From assembly GCF_045062745.1 (NCBI RefSeq), contig NZ_JBJGED010000012.1, forward strand, positions 128,719 through 192,718: a DNA stretch of 64,000 nt. Reading direction: 5' to 3'. The DNA is from Paenibacillus_AA sp045062745 (GTDB taxonomy: Bacteria > Bacillota > Bacilli > Paenibacillales > NBRC-103111). The notes beneath the pieces were generated by a model, which was not told the origin of the DNA, did no database searches, and saw only the letters and a program-made list of their open reading frames with translations. Below are positions 45,207-53,832 of the stretch, in pieces. The translations under genes and the position numbers were made by a program. Every line of letters starts with the position of its first letter. Position 1 is the first letter of the stretch.

Positions 45207-45737
45207 GTGAGGCATTATTGGATTACGCTTGCTCTGCTCGGCTGCTTCATTCTGGAGGGCTCGCTGAGCGAATGGGCCATTCCGCAGGCTTGGCAGACCA
45301 AAGTTTACATCGTACCGCATCTGGTCCTTATTACGGTTTTATATATTTCCATGTTCACAACCCGGTACCAGGGGCTCGTCTACGGGCTCGCCTTCGGCTT
45401 TTTGCAGGATTTGATCTATTACGGGCATTCCATAGGCGTCTATTCCTTCGCAATCGGCCTTGTAGGCTATGCCGCGGGGCTGTCGTTTCGTCGGGCTACA
45501 TACGGGATCGTCACGAGCCTCGTCCTGATGATATTCGGGCTCCTGCTGTACGAGACGATCGTATTCGGCATTTACCGGTTGTTCCTGGGCGTGCTCCATG
45601 TTTCTTTCGAATGGGCGTTCCTGCATCAGATGCTGCCGAGCCTGCTCTTCAACCTGCTGCTCGCTCTGGCCCTCTACGTGCCGGTGCGCAAGTGGCTGGA
45701 GCAAAGCGAAGCCGGTCGGGAAGGCGAGGAGAAATAA
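45207..45737 (+). CDS. mreD: Rod-shape-determining protein MreD
   Basis: An integral membrane protein (about 176 residues, five to six helices) that partners MreC. GTG 45207 has GAGGTGA 5 bases upstream. GTG 45198, overlapping the mreC stop, is the alternative (179 residues). Confidence 0.92.
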   Translation: MRHYWITLALLGCFILEGSLSEWAIPQAWQTKVYIVPHLVLITVLYISMFTTRYQGLVYGLAFGFLQDLIYYGHSIGVYSFAIGLVGYAAGLSFRRATYGIVTSLVLMIFGLLLYETIVFGIYRLFLGVLHVSFEWAFLHQMLPSLLFNLLLALALYVPVRKWLEQSEAGREGEEK

Positions 45738-45809
45738 TGGCCGCTCCGGCAGGAAAAGCTTTCCCTGCGGACGAATTGTAATGGGGTAGCGTTATGGGGG
45801 TGAGCGTCA

Positions 45810-46481
45810 ATGACGGAAACGACGAAGCAGCAGCATGTGACCATTAAGGGCGTCAAAGACGGTCTGGTGTTCTTGCTCGACGATACGTGCGAATTCTCCG
45901 CGCTGCTGGACGACATTCGGCACAAATTGGAAAAGACGCACCGGCGCATTCTGACCGGCCCCATCATCCATGTCCACATTAAAACGGGCAAACGTCCCAT
46001 CGGCGACCTGGAGCGCGAACAGCTCAAGCAAGTGTTCAGCGCGCAAGGCAACCTGCTCGTGCAATCGATCGAATCCGACACGCCGGTAGGCGTGGAGACC
46101 GAACCCGGGAACGGTCCGATTACGGTGATGAAGGGTATTGTCCGGTCGGGACAGACGATCCGGCACGTGGGCAATTTGTTCTACCTGGGCGATGTGAACC
46201 CCGGGGGGACGATCGCCTGCACCGGCGACATCATCGTGATGGGGGCGCTGCGCGGGATGGCGCATGCCGGTATCGACGGCAATGAGAACGCGATTATCGC
46301 CGCTTCCTATATGAAGCCGACCCAATTGCGCATCGCGGAGGTGATCAGCCGGCCGCCGGACGAATGGGGACTCGAAGACGCGTACATGGAATTCGCCTAT
46401 ATCCATGAGGGTAAGATGGAGATCGACAAAATCAGCCAGCTGCACCGGTTGCGGCCGGAGCATCAGTATAGCCCGCTGTAG
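45810..46481 (+). CDS. minC: Septum site-determining protein MinC
   Basis: FtsZ-assembly inhibitor that blocks polar division with MinD. It has 223 residues: an N-domain (HVTIKGVKDGLVFLLDD) and a C-terminal beta-helix domain (VRSGQTIRHVGNLFYLGDVNPGG, IVMGALRGMAHAG). It follows mreD by 72 bases, as in Bacillus. Confidence 0.97.
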   Translation: MTETTKQQHVTIKGVKDGLVFLLDDTCEFSALLDDIRHKLEKTHRRILTGPIIHVHIKTGKRPIGDLEREQLKQVFSAQGNLLVQSIESDTPVGVETEPGNGPITVMKGIVRSGQTIRHVGNLFYLGDVNPGGTIACTGDIIVMGALRGMAHAGIDGNENAIIAASYMKPTQLRIAEVISRPPDEWGLEDAYMEFAYIHEGKMEIDKISQLHRLRPEHQYSPL

Positions 46482-46520
46482 CTTTGGAAGCATTTGCGTT
46501 AGTTATCGGAGGTGTAAACT

Positions 46521-47315
46521 TTGGGAGAGGCAATCGTAGTGACATCAGGAAAAGGCGGGGTCGGGAAGACGACGACCTCGGCCAATTTGGGAACGGCTCT
46601 GGCGCTGCTGGGCAAAAAAGTGTGCATGGTCGATACGGATATCGGGCTTCGCAATCTGGATGTGGTCATGGGGCTGGAGAACCGGATCATCTATGATCTC
46701 GTCGACGTGGTCGAGGGGCGGTGCCGCCTGCCGCAAGCGCTGATCAAGGACAAGCGGTTCGAAGAATTGTATATGCTGCCGGCCGCCCAGACGAAGGACA
46801 AGCATGCGGTGTCGCCGGAGAGCGTCAGGGATATCGTGCTGGAGCTGAAGAAAGATTTCGAGTACGTCATTATCGACTGCCCCGCCGGCATCGAGCAGGG
46901 CTTCAAAAATGCGGTGTCGGGCGCGGATAAGGCGATTGTCGTCACGACGCCCGAGAACGCGGCGGTTCGCGATGCGGATCGCATTATCGGGCTATTGGAG
47001 CAGGAGAAAATTCACGGACCGAAGCTGATCATTAACCGGATTCGGGCGAATATGGTGAAGAAGGGCGACATGCTGGACATTGACGAGATTTGCTCGGTCT
47101 TGGCGATCGATCTGCTCGGCATCGTCCCGGACGACGAGCATGTGATCAAGGCTGCGAACAGCGGCGAGCCGACGGTGATGAATCCGAAGTCGAAGGCCGC
47201 CATCGCCTACCGCAACATCGCCCGCCGCATGCTGGGCGATACGGTTCCGCTCATGCCGCTGGAAGAGAAGCCGGGCGTCTTCGTCCGGATGAAGAAGTTC
47301 CTCGGAATAGGATGA
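46521..47315 (+). CDS. minD: Septum site-determining protein MinD
   Basis: Membrane-associated ParA-type ATPase that recruits MinC. The deviant Walker A is TSGKGGVGKTT (about 8-18), and Walker B is VIIDCPAGIE. The C-terminal amphipathic membrane-targeting helix (RMKKFLG) is intact. 264 residues. TTG start with CGGAGGTG 6 bases upstream. Confidence 0.98.
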   Translation: MGEAIVVTSGKGGVGKTTTSANLGTALALLGKKVCMVDTDIGLRNLDVVMGLENRIIYDLVDVVEGRCRLPQALIKDKRFEELYMLPAAQTKDKHAVSPESVRDIVLELKKDFEYVIIDCPAGIEQGFKNAVSGADKAIVVTTPENAAVRDADRIIGLLEQEKIHGPKLIINRIRANMVKKGDMLDIDEICSVLAIDLLGIVPDDEHVIKAANSGEPTVMNPKSKAAIAYRNIARRMLGDTVPLMPLEEKPGVFVRMKKFLGIG

Positions 47316-47322
47316 GGCAATT

Positions 47323-48480
47323 TTGCTAGAGAAACTGAAAAAAACCGATTGGTTCCTGCTCTTCATTCTGGTCGTCTTTATGGTCCTCGGCACGGTAGTC
47401 GTTCATAGCGCCACCGCGAATGCTTCCGGCTATGCGAATACCGATGTGAAAAACTTGATCAATTACGGCATCGGCTTCGTCGTCTGCGTCGGGGCGATGT
47501 TTTTGGACTACCGGCTCCTGGTGAAGGGGGCGCTCTACTTATATTTGTTCGGCATCGGCCTGCTCGTGGCGGTGTATCTCGTCGGCGACGAGCTGCACGG
47601 CTCGCGCAGCTGGTTCACGCTGCCGGCCGGCTTCAACTTCCAGCCTGCAGAGCTGATGAAGCTGATCGTCATTATCGCGCTCGCGGCTTACATCGGCCGC
47701 AGGCTCGGCGATCCGCTCCGGTTCTGGAAGGACGTCATCCCGATCGCGTTTTTCGTCTTCGTGCCGACGGCCCTCATTATCATCCAGCCGGACTTGGGCA
47801 ATGCGATCATTTTCATCGTCATCCTGCTCGTCATGTACTGGATCGGCAACATCAAATATACGCAAGTGCTGATCGGCGGTGCGATTATCGTAGGCGGGAT
47901 CGCCTTGTTCTTCTACTTGTTCCAGTTGTATTACAGCCCGATGGTCGACTACCTGAAGGCGAACGACATGGACAAGTGGGTGCACCGGCTCGATCGGATC
48001 AACACGTTTATGGACCCGGAGAGCGCATCGGCGGACGCGAAATACCAGGTGGACAACTCGATTCGGGCGATCGGATCCGGGTCGTTGTTCGGCGAAGGGT
48101 TCAAGCAAGGCGATTCCGTGCAAAAAGGGTTCATTCCTTACCCTTATTCGGATTCCATCTTCGTCGTCGTCGGGGAGGAGTTCGGCTTTATCGGGGCTTC
48201 GCTCTTGCTTTTGCTCTATTTTCTCTTGATCTACCGGATGATCTATATCGCGATACAGACGACGGACCGGGTCGGCGCCTTCATCATCGTCGGCATCGTG
48301 TCCATGTACGTGTTCCAAGTGTTCGAGAATATCGGCATGCTCATCGGCATCATGCCCCTGACGGGGATTACGCTGCCGTTCGTCAGCTACGGCGGGTCCT
48401 CGCTGCTTATCAACATGCTGTCGATCGGCCTAGTCATGAGCATTCATGTGCATCAGGAGAAGCCAAATTTATATGGGTAA
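47323..48480 (+). CDS. rodA: FtsW/RodA/SpoVE-family SEDS glycosyltransferase, likely RodA
   Basis: A 385-residue polytopic membrane protein with about ten helices. Its C-terminal SEDS signature (IGMLIGIMPLTGITLPFVSYGGSSLL) marks a peptidoglycan polymerase. Context with mreBCD favours the elongation enzyme RodA over FtsW or SpoVE. It starts at a TTG 7 bases after minD. In B. subtilis minD is followed directly by spoIVFA, so this gene is an addition that links polymerase expression to the shape/division cluster. Confidence 0.9.
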   Translation: MLEKLKKTDWFLLFILVVFMVLGTVVVHSATANASGYANTDVKNLINYGIGFVVCVGAMFLDYRLLVKGALYLYLFGIGLLVAVYLVGDELHGSRSWFTLPAGFNFQPAELMKLIVIIALAAYIGRRLGDPLRFWKDVIPIAFFVFVPTALIIIQPDLGNAIIFIVILLVMYWIGNIKYTQVLIGGAIIVGGIALFFYLFQLYYSPMVDYLKANDMDKWVHRLDRINTFMDPESASADAKYQVDNSIRAIGSGSLFGEGFKQGDSVQKGFIPYPYSDSIFVVVGEEFGFIGASLLLLLYFLLIYRMIYIAIQTTDRVGAFIIVGIVSMYVFQVFENIGMLIGIMPLTGITLPFVSYGGSSLLINMLSIGLVMSIHVHQEKPNLYG

Positions 48481-48501
48481 ATTAAAGAAAGCGTCAAAGG
48501 A

Positions 48502-48528
48502 AGCGTCCCTTAGGGGACGCTGTTTTTG
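48502..48528 (+). terminator. Terminator of mreB-rodA unit
   Basis: AGCGTCCC (48502-48509) pairs with GGGACGCT (48514-48521), followed by GTTTTTG. Confidence 0.9.
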
Positions 48529-48629
48529 TGTTCGCACAGTGTTTAGGGAACGTTTCGGCACGGGGTTAGGGGGCTATTATGCGTAGCGGCCACCAGGATC
48601 TTTTATGTCGGCCCATTAAGGTTCCCACT

Positions 48630-48637
48630 CATACAAC
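48630..48637 (+). promoter_or_regulatory. Possible sigma-E -10 upstream of spoIVFA
   Basis: CATACAAC resembles the sigma-E -10 (CATACANT), about 90 bases before spoIVFA, whose B. subtilis counterpart is sigma-E controlled. The -35 region is poor. Confidence 0.3.
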
Positions 48638-48726
48638 GCGCTCCCTTGTCATATGGATATAGGGATAAGTCAGCGGTTCCCCCTTGTACAAGCTCACGTT
48701 CGCGCAACGTTCTGGAGGTTACTTAT

Positions 48727-49665
48727 ATGGAAATCAAATCGAATGTTCGACAACGAAGAATGGATCGGATGAAGCAGCTGGCCGAGAGGAAACCGATGCA
48801 CCCGACGACGATGGACTCCGGTCTCTATCCGAGGGACAGGCTTCCGAGCGAGCGGCTTCCCGTCCCGCAGGACGCTCCGGCTCCCCTGCAAACGCAGGAG
48901 TACATCGACGAGCGATGGCTCGATCCGGAATTCGTCTGGAAGCAGCGCGACCGGTACCGCTCGGAACAAGCTCCACTCTGGACGCCGTCCCCGCCGCGAG
49001 ATTACCGGGATCCCGCTTCGAAAACACCGAATTGGCGGAATCCGTTCGGCGGCAACCAGTTCTGGCTGAAGGTAGGAATCTCGGCCGTATTGTTCGCCCT
49101 TGGGGCGGCTGCATTTCGGTTCGACCATCCCTTGGCGCTCAAAGGTCGGCAGTGGGTGACGACCGCGCTGACGACCGATTATAATTTTGAAGCGGCCCGC
49201 GCCTGGTATGCCTCCAAGTTCAGCGGCCTGCCTGCCGTGCTGCCCGCCTCGTGGCGCCGGGCGGATCCCGAGGCGCAAAAGGCCGCGACGGTGAACGCCC
49301 GTCAGCTCTTCTCGCCCGTGGTCGGCAAGATCGTCACGCCCTACACGGTCACCGACCCGATGATGGCGATCGAACCGGCTTCCGCACAAGGCGAAGCGAA
49401 GGCGATGGACGCCGGCCGGGTGCTGGCGGTCACGACGGGAACGGACGGACGCGTTCAAGTCGTCATCCAGCACGCGGACGGCTTGCAATCGACGTACGGC
49501 GGACTCGCTCAGACCACCCTGAAGAAGTATGACTGGATCAAGGGCGGCGAGCCGGTAGGCGTCATTGCGGCATCGTCCGCGAACAGCAAGGCGGGGAGGC
49601 TGTTGTTTGCCGTGAAAAAGGACAACCAATGGATCGACCCGACGGATGTGGTGACGTTTGATTAA
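48727..49665 (+). CDS. spoIVFA: Stage IV sporulation protein FA-like, M23 domain
   Basis: A 312-residue protein of the mother-cell complex that holds SpoIVFB inactive. It has a long basic N-terminal region, a single membrane helix (about 117-133, VGISAVLFALGAAAFRF) and a C-terminal M23/LytM-type domain (IVTPYTVTDPMMAI, QHADGLQSTYGGL) that appears to lack a full set of zinc ligands, as in SpoIVFA. ATG 48727 with GGAGGT is preferred to the open frame from 48646. Its stop overlaps the spoIVFB start. Confidence 0.9.
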   Translation: MEIKSNVRQRRMDRMKQLAERKPMHPTTMDSGLYPRDRLPSERLPVPQDAPAPLQTQEYIDERWLDPEFVWKQRDRYRSEQAPLWTPSPPRDYRDPASKTPNWRNPFGGNQFWLKVGISAVLFALGAAAFRFDHPLALKGRQWVTTALTTDYNFEAARAWYASKFSGLPAVLPASWRRADPEAQKAATVNARQLFSPVVGKIVTPYTVTDPMMAIEPASAQGEAKAMDAGRVLAVTTGTDGRVQVVIQHADGLQSTYGGLAQTTLKKYDWIKGGEPVGVIAASSANSKAGRLLFAVKKDNQWIDPTDVVTFD

Positions 49666-50539
49666 ACTTTACGGCATCGCGTTCCGGCTGCATCCGCTGT
49701 TCACCGTGCTCATGCTGCTCTCGATCTGGACGGGCTATTTTACCGAGCTCGTCACCTTGTTCTCCATCGTGCTCATTCATGAGCTCGGGCATGTGGTCGC
49801 GGCCCGCCGGTACGGGTGGACCGTGACCAAGGTGGAGCTGTTGCCCTTCGGCGGCGTGGCGGAGACGGAGCAGCTCGGACGAAGCTCGGTCCGGGAGGAC
49901 ATCGTCGTCGCTTTGGCCGGCCCGCTGCAGAACGCCTGGATGATCGGGGTGGCCTACGGGTTCGATGCGATGGGGATTTGGGGCTCGGAGTGGAGCCTCT
50001 ATTTTATTCAGGCGAACTTAATGATCGGGCTGTTCAATCTGCTGCCGGTGCTGCCGCTCGACGGCGGCAAGGTGATGCAGGCGCTGCTCAGCTGCTGGAT
50101 TCCGTATTACCGGGCCATTCAGCTGAGCGCTTGGATCAGCATGGTGCTCAGCTGCGGGCTGGCGGCCGCCTCCTTCTGGCGCCTGACGACCGACGGACTC
50201 GCTCTGAATTTGCTGATTATTGCGGGGTTTTTGCTCGCTTCGAACTGGTTTGGGTTTCGCAACGCTTCCTTCCAGTTCGTACGGTTCCTCATGAACCGCG
50301 ACGGCCGTATGGAGCCGCTTATCGACCGGGGGACGCTCGCCCAGCCGATCGTCGTCAGTCCGCATCGGACGGTAGCCGACATCGTGCGGCTGTTCATGCG
50401 GGAGAGATATCACATCGTCTACGTGCTTGGGGCTGGGGGACGGGTTCAAGCCGTATTGCCCGAGCAGCGGCTGCTTCATGCATATTTTCATTTGGACCGG
50501 CCGGGAAGTCCCGTTTCCGACGTTTTCATGCTAAAATAG
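49658..50539 (+). CDS. spoIVFB: Stage IV sporulation protein FB, site-2 intramembrane metalloprotease
   Basis: M50-family protease that activates pro-sigma-K in the mother cell. The zinc site is His41-Glu42 and His45 (IHELGHVVAARRYG), with the third ligand Asp135 (LPLDGGK); the numbering is within two residues of B. subtilis. Six hydrophobic segments and a C-terminal domain after residue 200 resemble the CBS-containing tail. 293 residues. The TTG start overlaps the spoIVFA stop, implying translational coupling. Confidence 0.95.
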   Translation: MIKLYGIAFRLHPLFTVLMLLSIWTGYFTELVTLFSIVLIHELGHVVAARRYGWTVTKVELLPFGGVAETEQLGRSSVREDIVVALAGPLQNAWMIGVAYGFDAMGIWGSEWSLYFIQANLMIGLFNLLPVLPLDGGKVMQALLSCWIPYYRAIQLSAWISMVLSCGLAAASFWRLTTDGLALNLLIIAGFLLASNWFGFRNASFQFVRFLMNRDGRMEPLIDRGTLAQPIVVSPHRTVADIVRLFMRERYHIVYVLGAGGRVQAVLPEQRLLHAYFHLDRPGSPVSDVFMLK

Positions 50540-50569
50540 AAGGACGGGATAGAAAGCCGAGGTGAGCGC

Positions 50570-51877
50570 ATGAAGCAAATCGTAGTGCAGACCCGGGAAG
50601 GCGATCCCCAGGTCGCCGTGCTCGAGGACGGGAAGCTCGTGGAGTACTACTCCGAACGTCCGGTCAAGAGCCAGCTGGTGGGGAACGTATACAAGGGAAA
50701 AGTTGTGAATGTGCTTCCGGGCATGCAAGCCGCATTCGTTCAGATCGGGCTCGAGAAGAACGCCTTTATTTATATCGATGACGTCCTGCCGGCGCATCTG
50801 GATCAAGTGCCGCGCGTCAAGCCGCCGATTACGGAGCTGCTGCGCGAAGGGCAAGAGCTGACCGTGCAGATCGCCAAGGAAGCGCTTGGGACGAAGGGCG
50901 CTCGGGTGACGACGCACTTCTCGCTGCCGGGACGCTGGATCGTGTACATGCCATACGCCGATTACGTCGGCATCTCGCGCAAGATCGACGCCGAGCCGGA
51001 GCGGGCGCGGCTGAAGGACATCGCGGAGCGGATCCGCAGGCCCGGCGAAGGGCTCATCATCCGCACCGTAGCCGAAGGCGAGCCCGTAGAGGCGCTGGAG
51101 CGCGACCTGAACATGCTGCGCCGCGAATGGGCGCGGGTGCTGGAACGGGCCGAGCGGGCGAAGGTCCCGGAGCTGCTGTTTCGCGAGCCGGGGGTGCTCG
51201 AGCGGCTCGTGCGGGATACGTTCACCGACCAGGTGGACGAGCTCGTCATTGACGACGCCGTTCGCGCCGCCGAAGTCGGACGGCTGACGCGCGAGATGGG
51301 CTTGGCGCTGGAAGGACGCATTCGCGTACATAGCGACGCGGCCGGCAAGCCGCTGCACCATGCGCTGGGCATTCACCAGCAGCTGGAGACGGCCGTGCAG
51401 CGCAAAGTATGGCTGAAGAGCGGCGGGTATGTGATTATAGACCGCACGGAAGCGCTCACGGTCATAGACGTCAATACCGGCAAATATACCGGAGGCCGCA
51501 ACCTCGAGGATACCGTATATACGACAAACCTGGAGGCGGCCGAGGAGATCGGGCGGCTGCTGCGCCTGAGGGATCTGGGCGGCATCATCGTCGTCGACTT
51601 TATCGATATGGCTTCGGAGAGCAGCCGGTCGGCCATCGCCGACCACCTGGCCGAGATCATGAAGCGCGATCGGACGAAGTCGCTTGTTGTAGGGTGGACC
51701 CGGCTCGGGCTCCTGGAGCTGACGCGCAAGAAGGTGCGGGAGAGTCTGGACGAGCTGCATACGGCGACGTGTCCGCATTGCGGCGGCACAGGCAAGATCG
51801 CGGCGCCCTTCCCGCAGCCGCAGCGCAAGACGCCATCGCACAAGACGTCCGGCTCGGGGGCGGGTAAATCTCATTGA
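50570..51877 (+). CDS. rng: Ribonuclease E/G family protein
   Basis: An endoribonuclease acting in RNA processing. The S1-type RNA-binding domain is at about 36-115 (LVGNVYKGKVVNVLPGMQAAFVQIG). The catalytic metal-binding aspartates are Asp300 (VIDVNTG) and Asp343 (VDFIDM). The zinc-link type CPHCGGTGK is near the C-terminus. At 435 residues it is shorter than typical RNase G (about 490), because it ends soon after the zinc link. GAGGTGAGCGC precedes the ATG. It sits between spoIVFB and rplU, an RNase E/G position seen in several Firmicutes but not in B. subtilis. Confidence 0.93.
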   Translation: MKQIVVQTREGDPQVAVLEDGKLVEYYSERPVKSQLVGNVYKGKVVNVLPGMQAAFVQIGLEKNAFIYIDDVLPAHLDQVPRVKPPITELLREGQELTVQIAKEALGTKGARVTTHFSLPGRWIVYMPYADYVGISRKIDAEPERARLKDIAERIRRPGEGLIIRTVAEGEPVEALERDLNMLRREWARVLERAERAKVPELLFREPGVLERLVRDTFTDQVDELVIDDAVRAAEVGRLTREMGLALEGRIRVHSDAAGKPLHHALGIHQQLETAVQRKVWLKSGGYVIIDRTEALTVIDVNTGKYTGGRNLEDTVYTTNLEAAEEIGRLLRLRDLGGIIVVDFIDMASESSRSAIADHLAEIMKRDRTKSLVVGWTRLGLLELTRKKVRESLDELHTATCPHCGGTGKIAAPFPQPQRKTPSHKTSGSGAGKSH

Positions 51878-51886
51878 GTTTGCTTG

Positions 51887-51915
51887 TTGCACAATGGGCA
51901 TCATTCCGGTATAAT
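51887..51915 (+). promoter_or_regulatory. Sigma-A promoter of rplU-prp-rpmA
   Basis: TTGCAC (51887-51892) and TATAAT (51910-51915) with a 17-base spacer, just past the rng stop. Confidence 0.85.
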
Positions 51916-51921
51916 AAATGA

Positions 51922-52069
51922 ATGTGTGTTGTCAGCGCATGCTGAACATGCTGTAACCGCTCGAGACAGGTCCCACAATGTCAAGCACGGGAGCTTGTTG
52001 CCGATCATCCGGCTGCAGGCGGACGTCACCTGATTAGGCGAGTCTGAGACATGAGGAGGTGCGTAACGA
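51922..52069 (+). promoter_or_regulatory. L21 leader RNA
   Basis: The roughly 145-base leader between promoter and rplU is rich in complementary segments (GCGCATGC with GAACATGC, CGAGACAGGTCCC, CCGGCTGCAGGCGGAC). It lies where Firmicutes carry the conserved L21 autoregulatory leader. Assignment rests on position and structure, not on a covariance search. Confidence 0.6.
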
Positions 52070-52381
52070 ATGTACGCAATTATTGAAACAGGTGGCAAGC
52101 AATACAAGGTAGCGGAAGGCGATGTGCTCTACATCGAGAAGCTGAATGCAGGCGAGGGCGAAGTAGTTACTTTCGACCGCGTTCTGGCCGTATCGAACAA
52201 TGACGGTCTGGTTACAGGCGCTCCTGTAATCGCAGGCGCCAGCGTATCCGCTAAGGTGGAGAAGCAAGGCAAGGGCGAGAAGATCATCGTGTTCAAGTAC
52301 AAGGCGAAGAAGAACTACCGCCGCAAGCAAGGTCATCGTCAGCCTTACACGAAAGTGGTTATCGAGAAAATCCAGGCGTAA
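52070..52381 (+). CDS. rplU: Large ribosomal subunit protein L21
   Basis: 103 residues, full length, beginning MYAIIETGGKQYKV and ending with the conserved KKNYRRKQGHRQPYT segment. AGGAGGTGCG precedes the ATG. First gene of rplU-prp-rpmA. Confidence 0.98.
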   Translation: MYAIIETGGKQYKVAEGDVLYIEKLNAGEGEVVTFDRVLAVSNNDGLVTGAPVIAGASVSAKVEKQGKGEKIIVFKYKAKKNYRRKQGHRQPYTKVVIEKIQA

Positions 52382-52393
52382 GAGGTCGGATCC

Positions 52394-52738
52394 ATGATAC
52401 GCGTGATCATGAAACGACGGGCCGACGGCCGAATCGCCGCATTTTCCGTATCCGGTCATGCCGAATATGATCGATCCGGCAAAGATATCGTGTGCGCCGG
52501 CGTGTCCGCCGTAACGGTCGGAACCGTGAACGCGATCGAGACGCTGACCCGCGTGGAACTGCCCAGCACGATGAAGCACGGGCTGTTGCGCGTAGAAGTG
52601 CCGGACGGCTTGGAGCCGGAATTGGACGAGAAGGTACAATTGCTTCTGGAATCGATGCTCGTGATGATCGACTCGATCCGGGAGGAATACGGACGATATA
52701 TCGATGTGCAGCACCAAGTACTGGAGAATAGGAGGTAA
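52394..52738 (+). CDS. prp: Ribosomal-processing cysteine protease Prp
   Basis: A 114-residue protease (YsxB family) that removes the N-terminal extension of L27. The catalytic pair is His22 (SGHAEY) and Cys34 (DIVCAG), as in characterised Prp. It is encoded between its co-expressed neighbours L21 and L27, and the downstream rpmA carries the expected cleavable leader. Confidence 0.95.
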   Translation: MIRVIMKRRADGRIAAFSVSGHAEYDRSGKDIVCAGVSAVTVGTVNAIETLTRVELPSTMKHGLLRVEVPDGLEPELDEKVQLLLESMLVMIDSIREEYGRYIDVQHQVLENRR

Positions 52739-52743
52739 CGACG

Positions 52744-53055
52744 ATGTTGAAATTAAACCTGCAGTTATTCGCCTCGAAAAAAGGGGTAGGTTCCACGAAG
52801 AACGGCCGCGACAGCATTGCTAAGCGCTTGGGCGTGAAGCGTGCGGACGGTCAGACGGTAACGGCCGGCAGCATCCTGGTCCGCCAACGCGGCACCAAGA
52901 TTCATCCGGGCAACAATGTGGGCATCGGTTCGGACGACACGCTGTTCGCGAAAGTGGAAGGCGTAGTGAAGTTCGAGCGTTGGGGACGCGATCGCAAAAA
53001 AGTGAGCGTGTACCCTGTGGATGCCGCTCCCGTTGCGGCAGCTGTGGAAGCTTAA
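52744..53055 (+). CDS. rpmA: Large ribosomal subunit protein L27, with Prp-cleavable N-terminal extension
   Basis: 103 residues. The N-terminus MLKLNLQLFASKKGVGSTKNG has the Firmicute extension. Cleavage by Prp is expected after LQLFA, exposing the mature N-terminus that reaches the peptidyl transferase centre. AGGAGG precedes the ATG, and a strong terminator follows. Confidence 0.98.
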   Translation: MLKLNLQLFASKKGVGSTKNGRDSIAKRLGVKRADGQTVTAGSILVRQRGTKIHPGNNVGIGSDDTLFAKVEGVVKFERWGRDRKKVSVYPVDAAPVAAAVEA

Positions 53056-53071
53056 TCGAGAGACCACCGAG

Positions 53072-53098
53072 AACCCCGGCTTAGGCTGGGGTTTTTTG
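53072..53098 (+). terminator. Terminator of rplU-prp-rpmA
   Basis: AACCCC and GGC pair with GCT and GGGGTT around a TTAG loop, then TTTTTT. Confidence 0.9.
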
Positions 53099-53155
53099 CT
53101 TGATCGATACTTTGTTATTCGGCTGTGAAACAAAGTCACTTCATGCGCAAGGATA

Positions 53156-53164
53156 TGCTATACT
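53156..53164 (+). promoter_or_regulatory. Extended -10 promoter of spo0B-obg
   Basis: TGC directly before TATACT (53159-53164), 35 bases before the spo0B ATG. No good -35. Confidence 0.5.
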
Positions 53165-53198
53165 GGAAGGAAGTTCAAGGAACGGAGAAGATTTCAGA

Positions 53199-53822
53199 AT
53201 GGATCTGAATGAAGAAGCCTATTCCGCGGATCACATCCTCCAGCGGGCGCTGCAGCAGAAGGACGAGCAGTGGCTGAGCGTAATCAGCCATCTCCGGCAC
53301 GACTGGATGAACGACATCCAGGTGCTCTACGGCTACATGAGGCTGAACAAATATGATAAGTTAGCCGCATTTATGGAAACAATAAAGCAAAAGGCGGCGA
53401 AGGAAAGCTCGGTCGCCAAGCTCGGCGTCACGAAGCTGGTTGTCTACCTGCAAATGTTCCGCATTCAGTGTCCTCAGATTTTACTGGAGGTGGACATCGA
53501 GCAGGAGCTGCAGCTCACGGAGCTGCCCGTCCCGTCCGAGCGGGTGGCGGACGCCGCGATTGCCGTCCTGGACGGCTTCATCCGTCATACATACGAAGCC
53601 TCGAATGGAGAACCGCAGGGATTGCAACTGGAGTGGACCGTTCAGGACGAGGAGCTCGTGCTGATCTTCGATTACCGCGGCGGGTACCGGGAAGCCGAGC
53701 TGAACGATACGCTGCGCCAGGCTGTGTCCATGAACGGATCGGGGCCGCAGTGGCAGCTAGAGACCGAATTTGAACCGCAATGGGCGGCGATCACCGTTCG
53801 GGTGCCGTTCGTTCGCGAGTGA
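53199..53822 (+). CDS. spo0B: Spo0B-like sporulation phosphotransferase
   Basis: Phosphorelay component passing phosphate from Spo0F to Spo0A. It has 207 residues with ATG 53199 (GGAG 11 bases upstream), although the frame is open from 53100. The phosphorylatable histidine is His34 in LRHDWMNDIQ, inside the helical hairpin that forms the four-helix bundle. The C-terminal half is a degenerate kinase-like alpha/beta domain without ATP-binding boxes. The position rpmA-spo0B-obg is exactly that of Bacillus, which supports the identity despite low overall similarity. Confidence 0.9.
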   Translation: MDLNEEAYSADHILQRALQQKDEQWLSVISHLRHDWMNDIQVLYGYMRLNKYDKLAAFMETIKQKAAKESSVAKLGVTKLVVYLQMFRIQCPQILLEVDIEQELQLTELPVPSERVADAAIAVLDGFIRHTYEASNGEPQGLQLEWTVQDEELVLIFDYRGGYREAELNDTLRQAVSMNGSGPQWQLETEFEPQWAAITVRVPFVRE

Positions 53823-53832
53823 GGGGAACATC

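Noticed and set aside
53770..53832. Upstream extension of obg
   Set aside because: The open frame runs into spo0B in another frame. GAGGGG and the conserved MFLDKAKIYVKGG start place translation at 53833.
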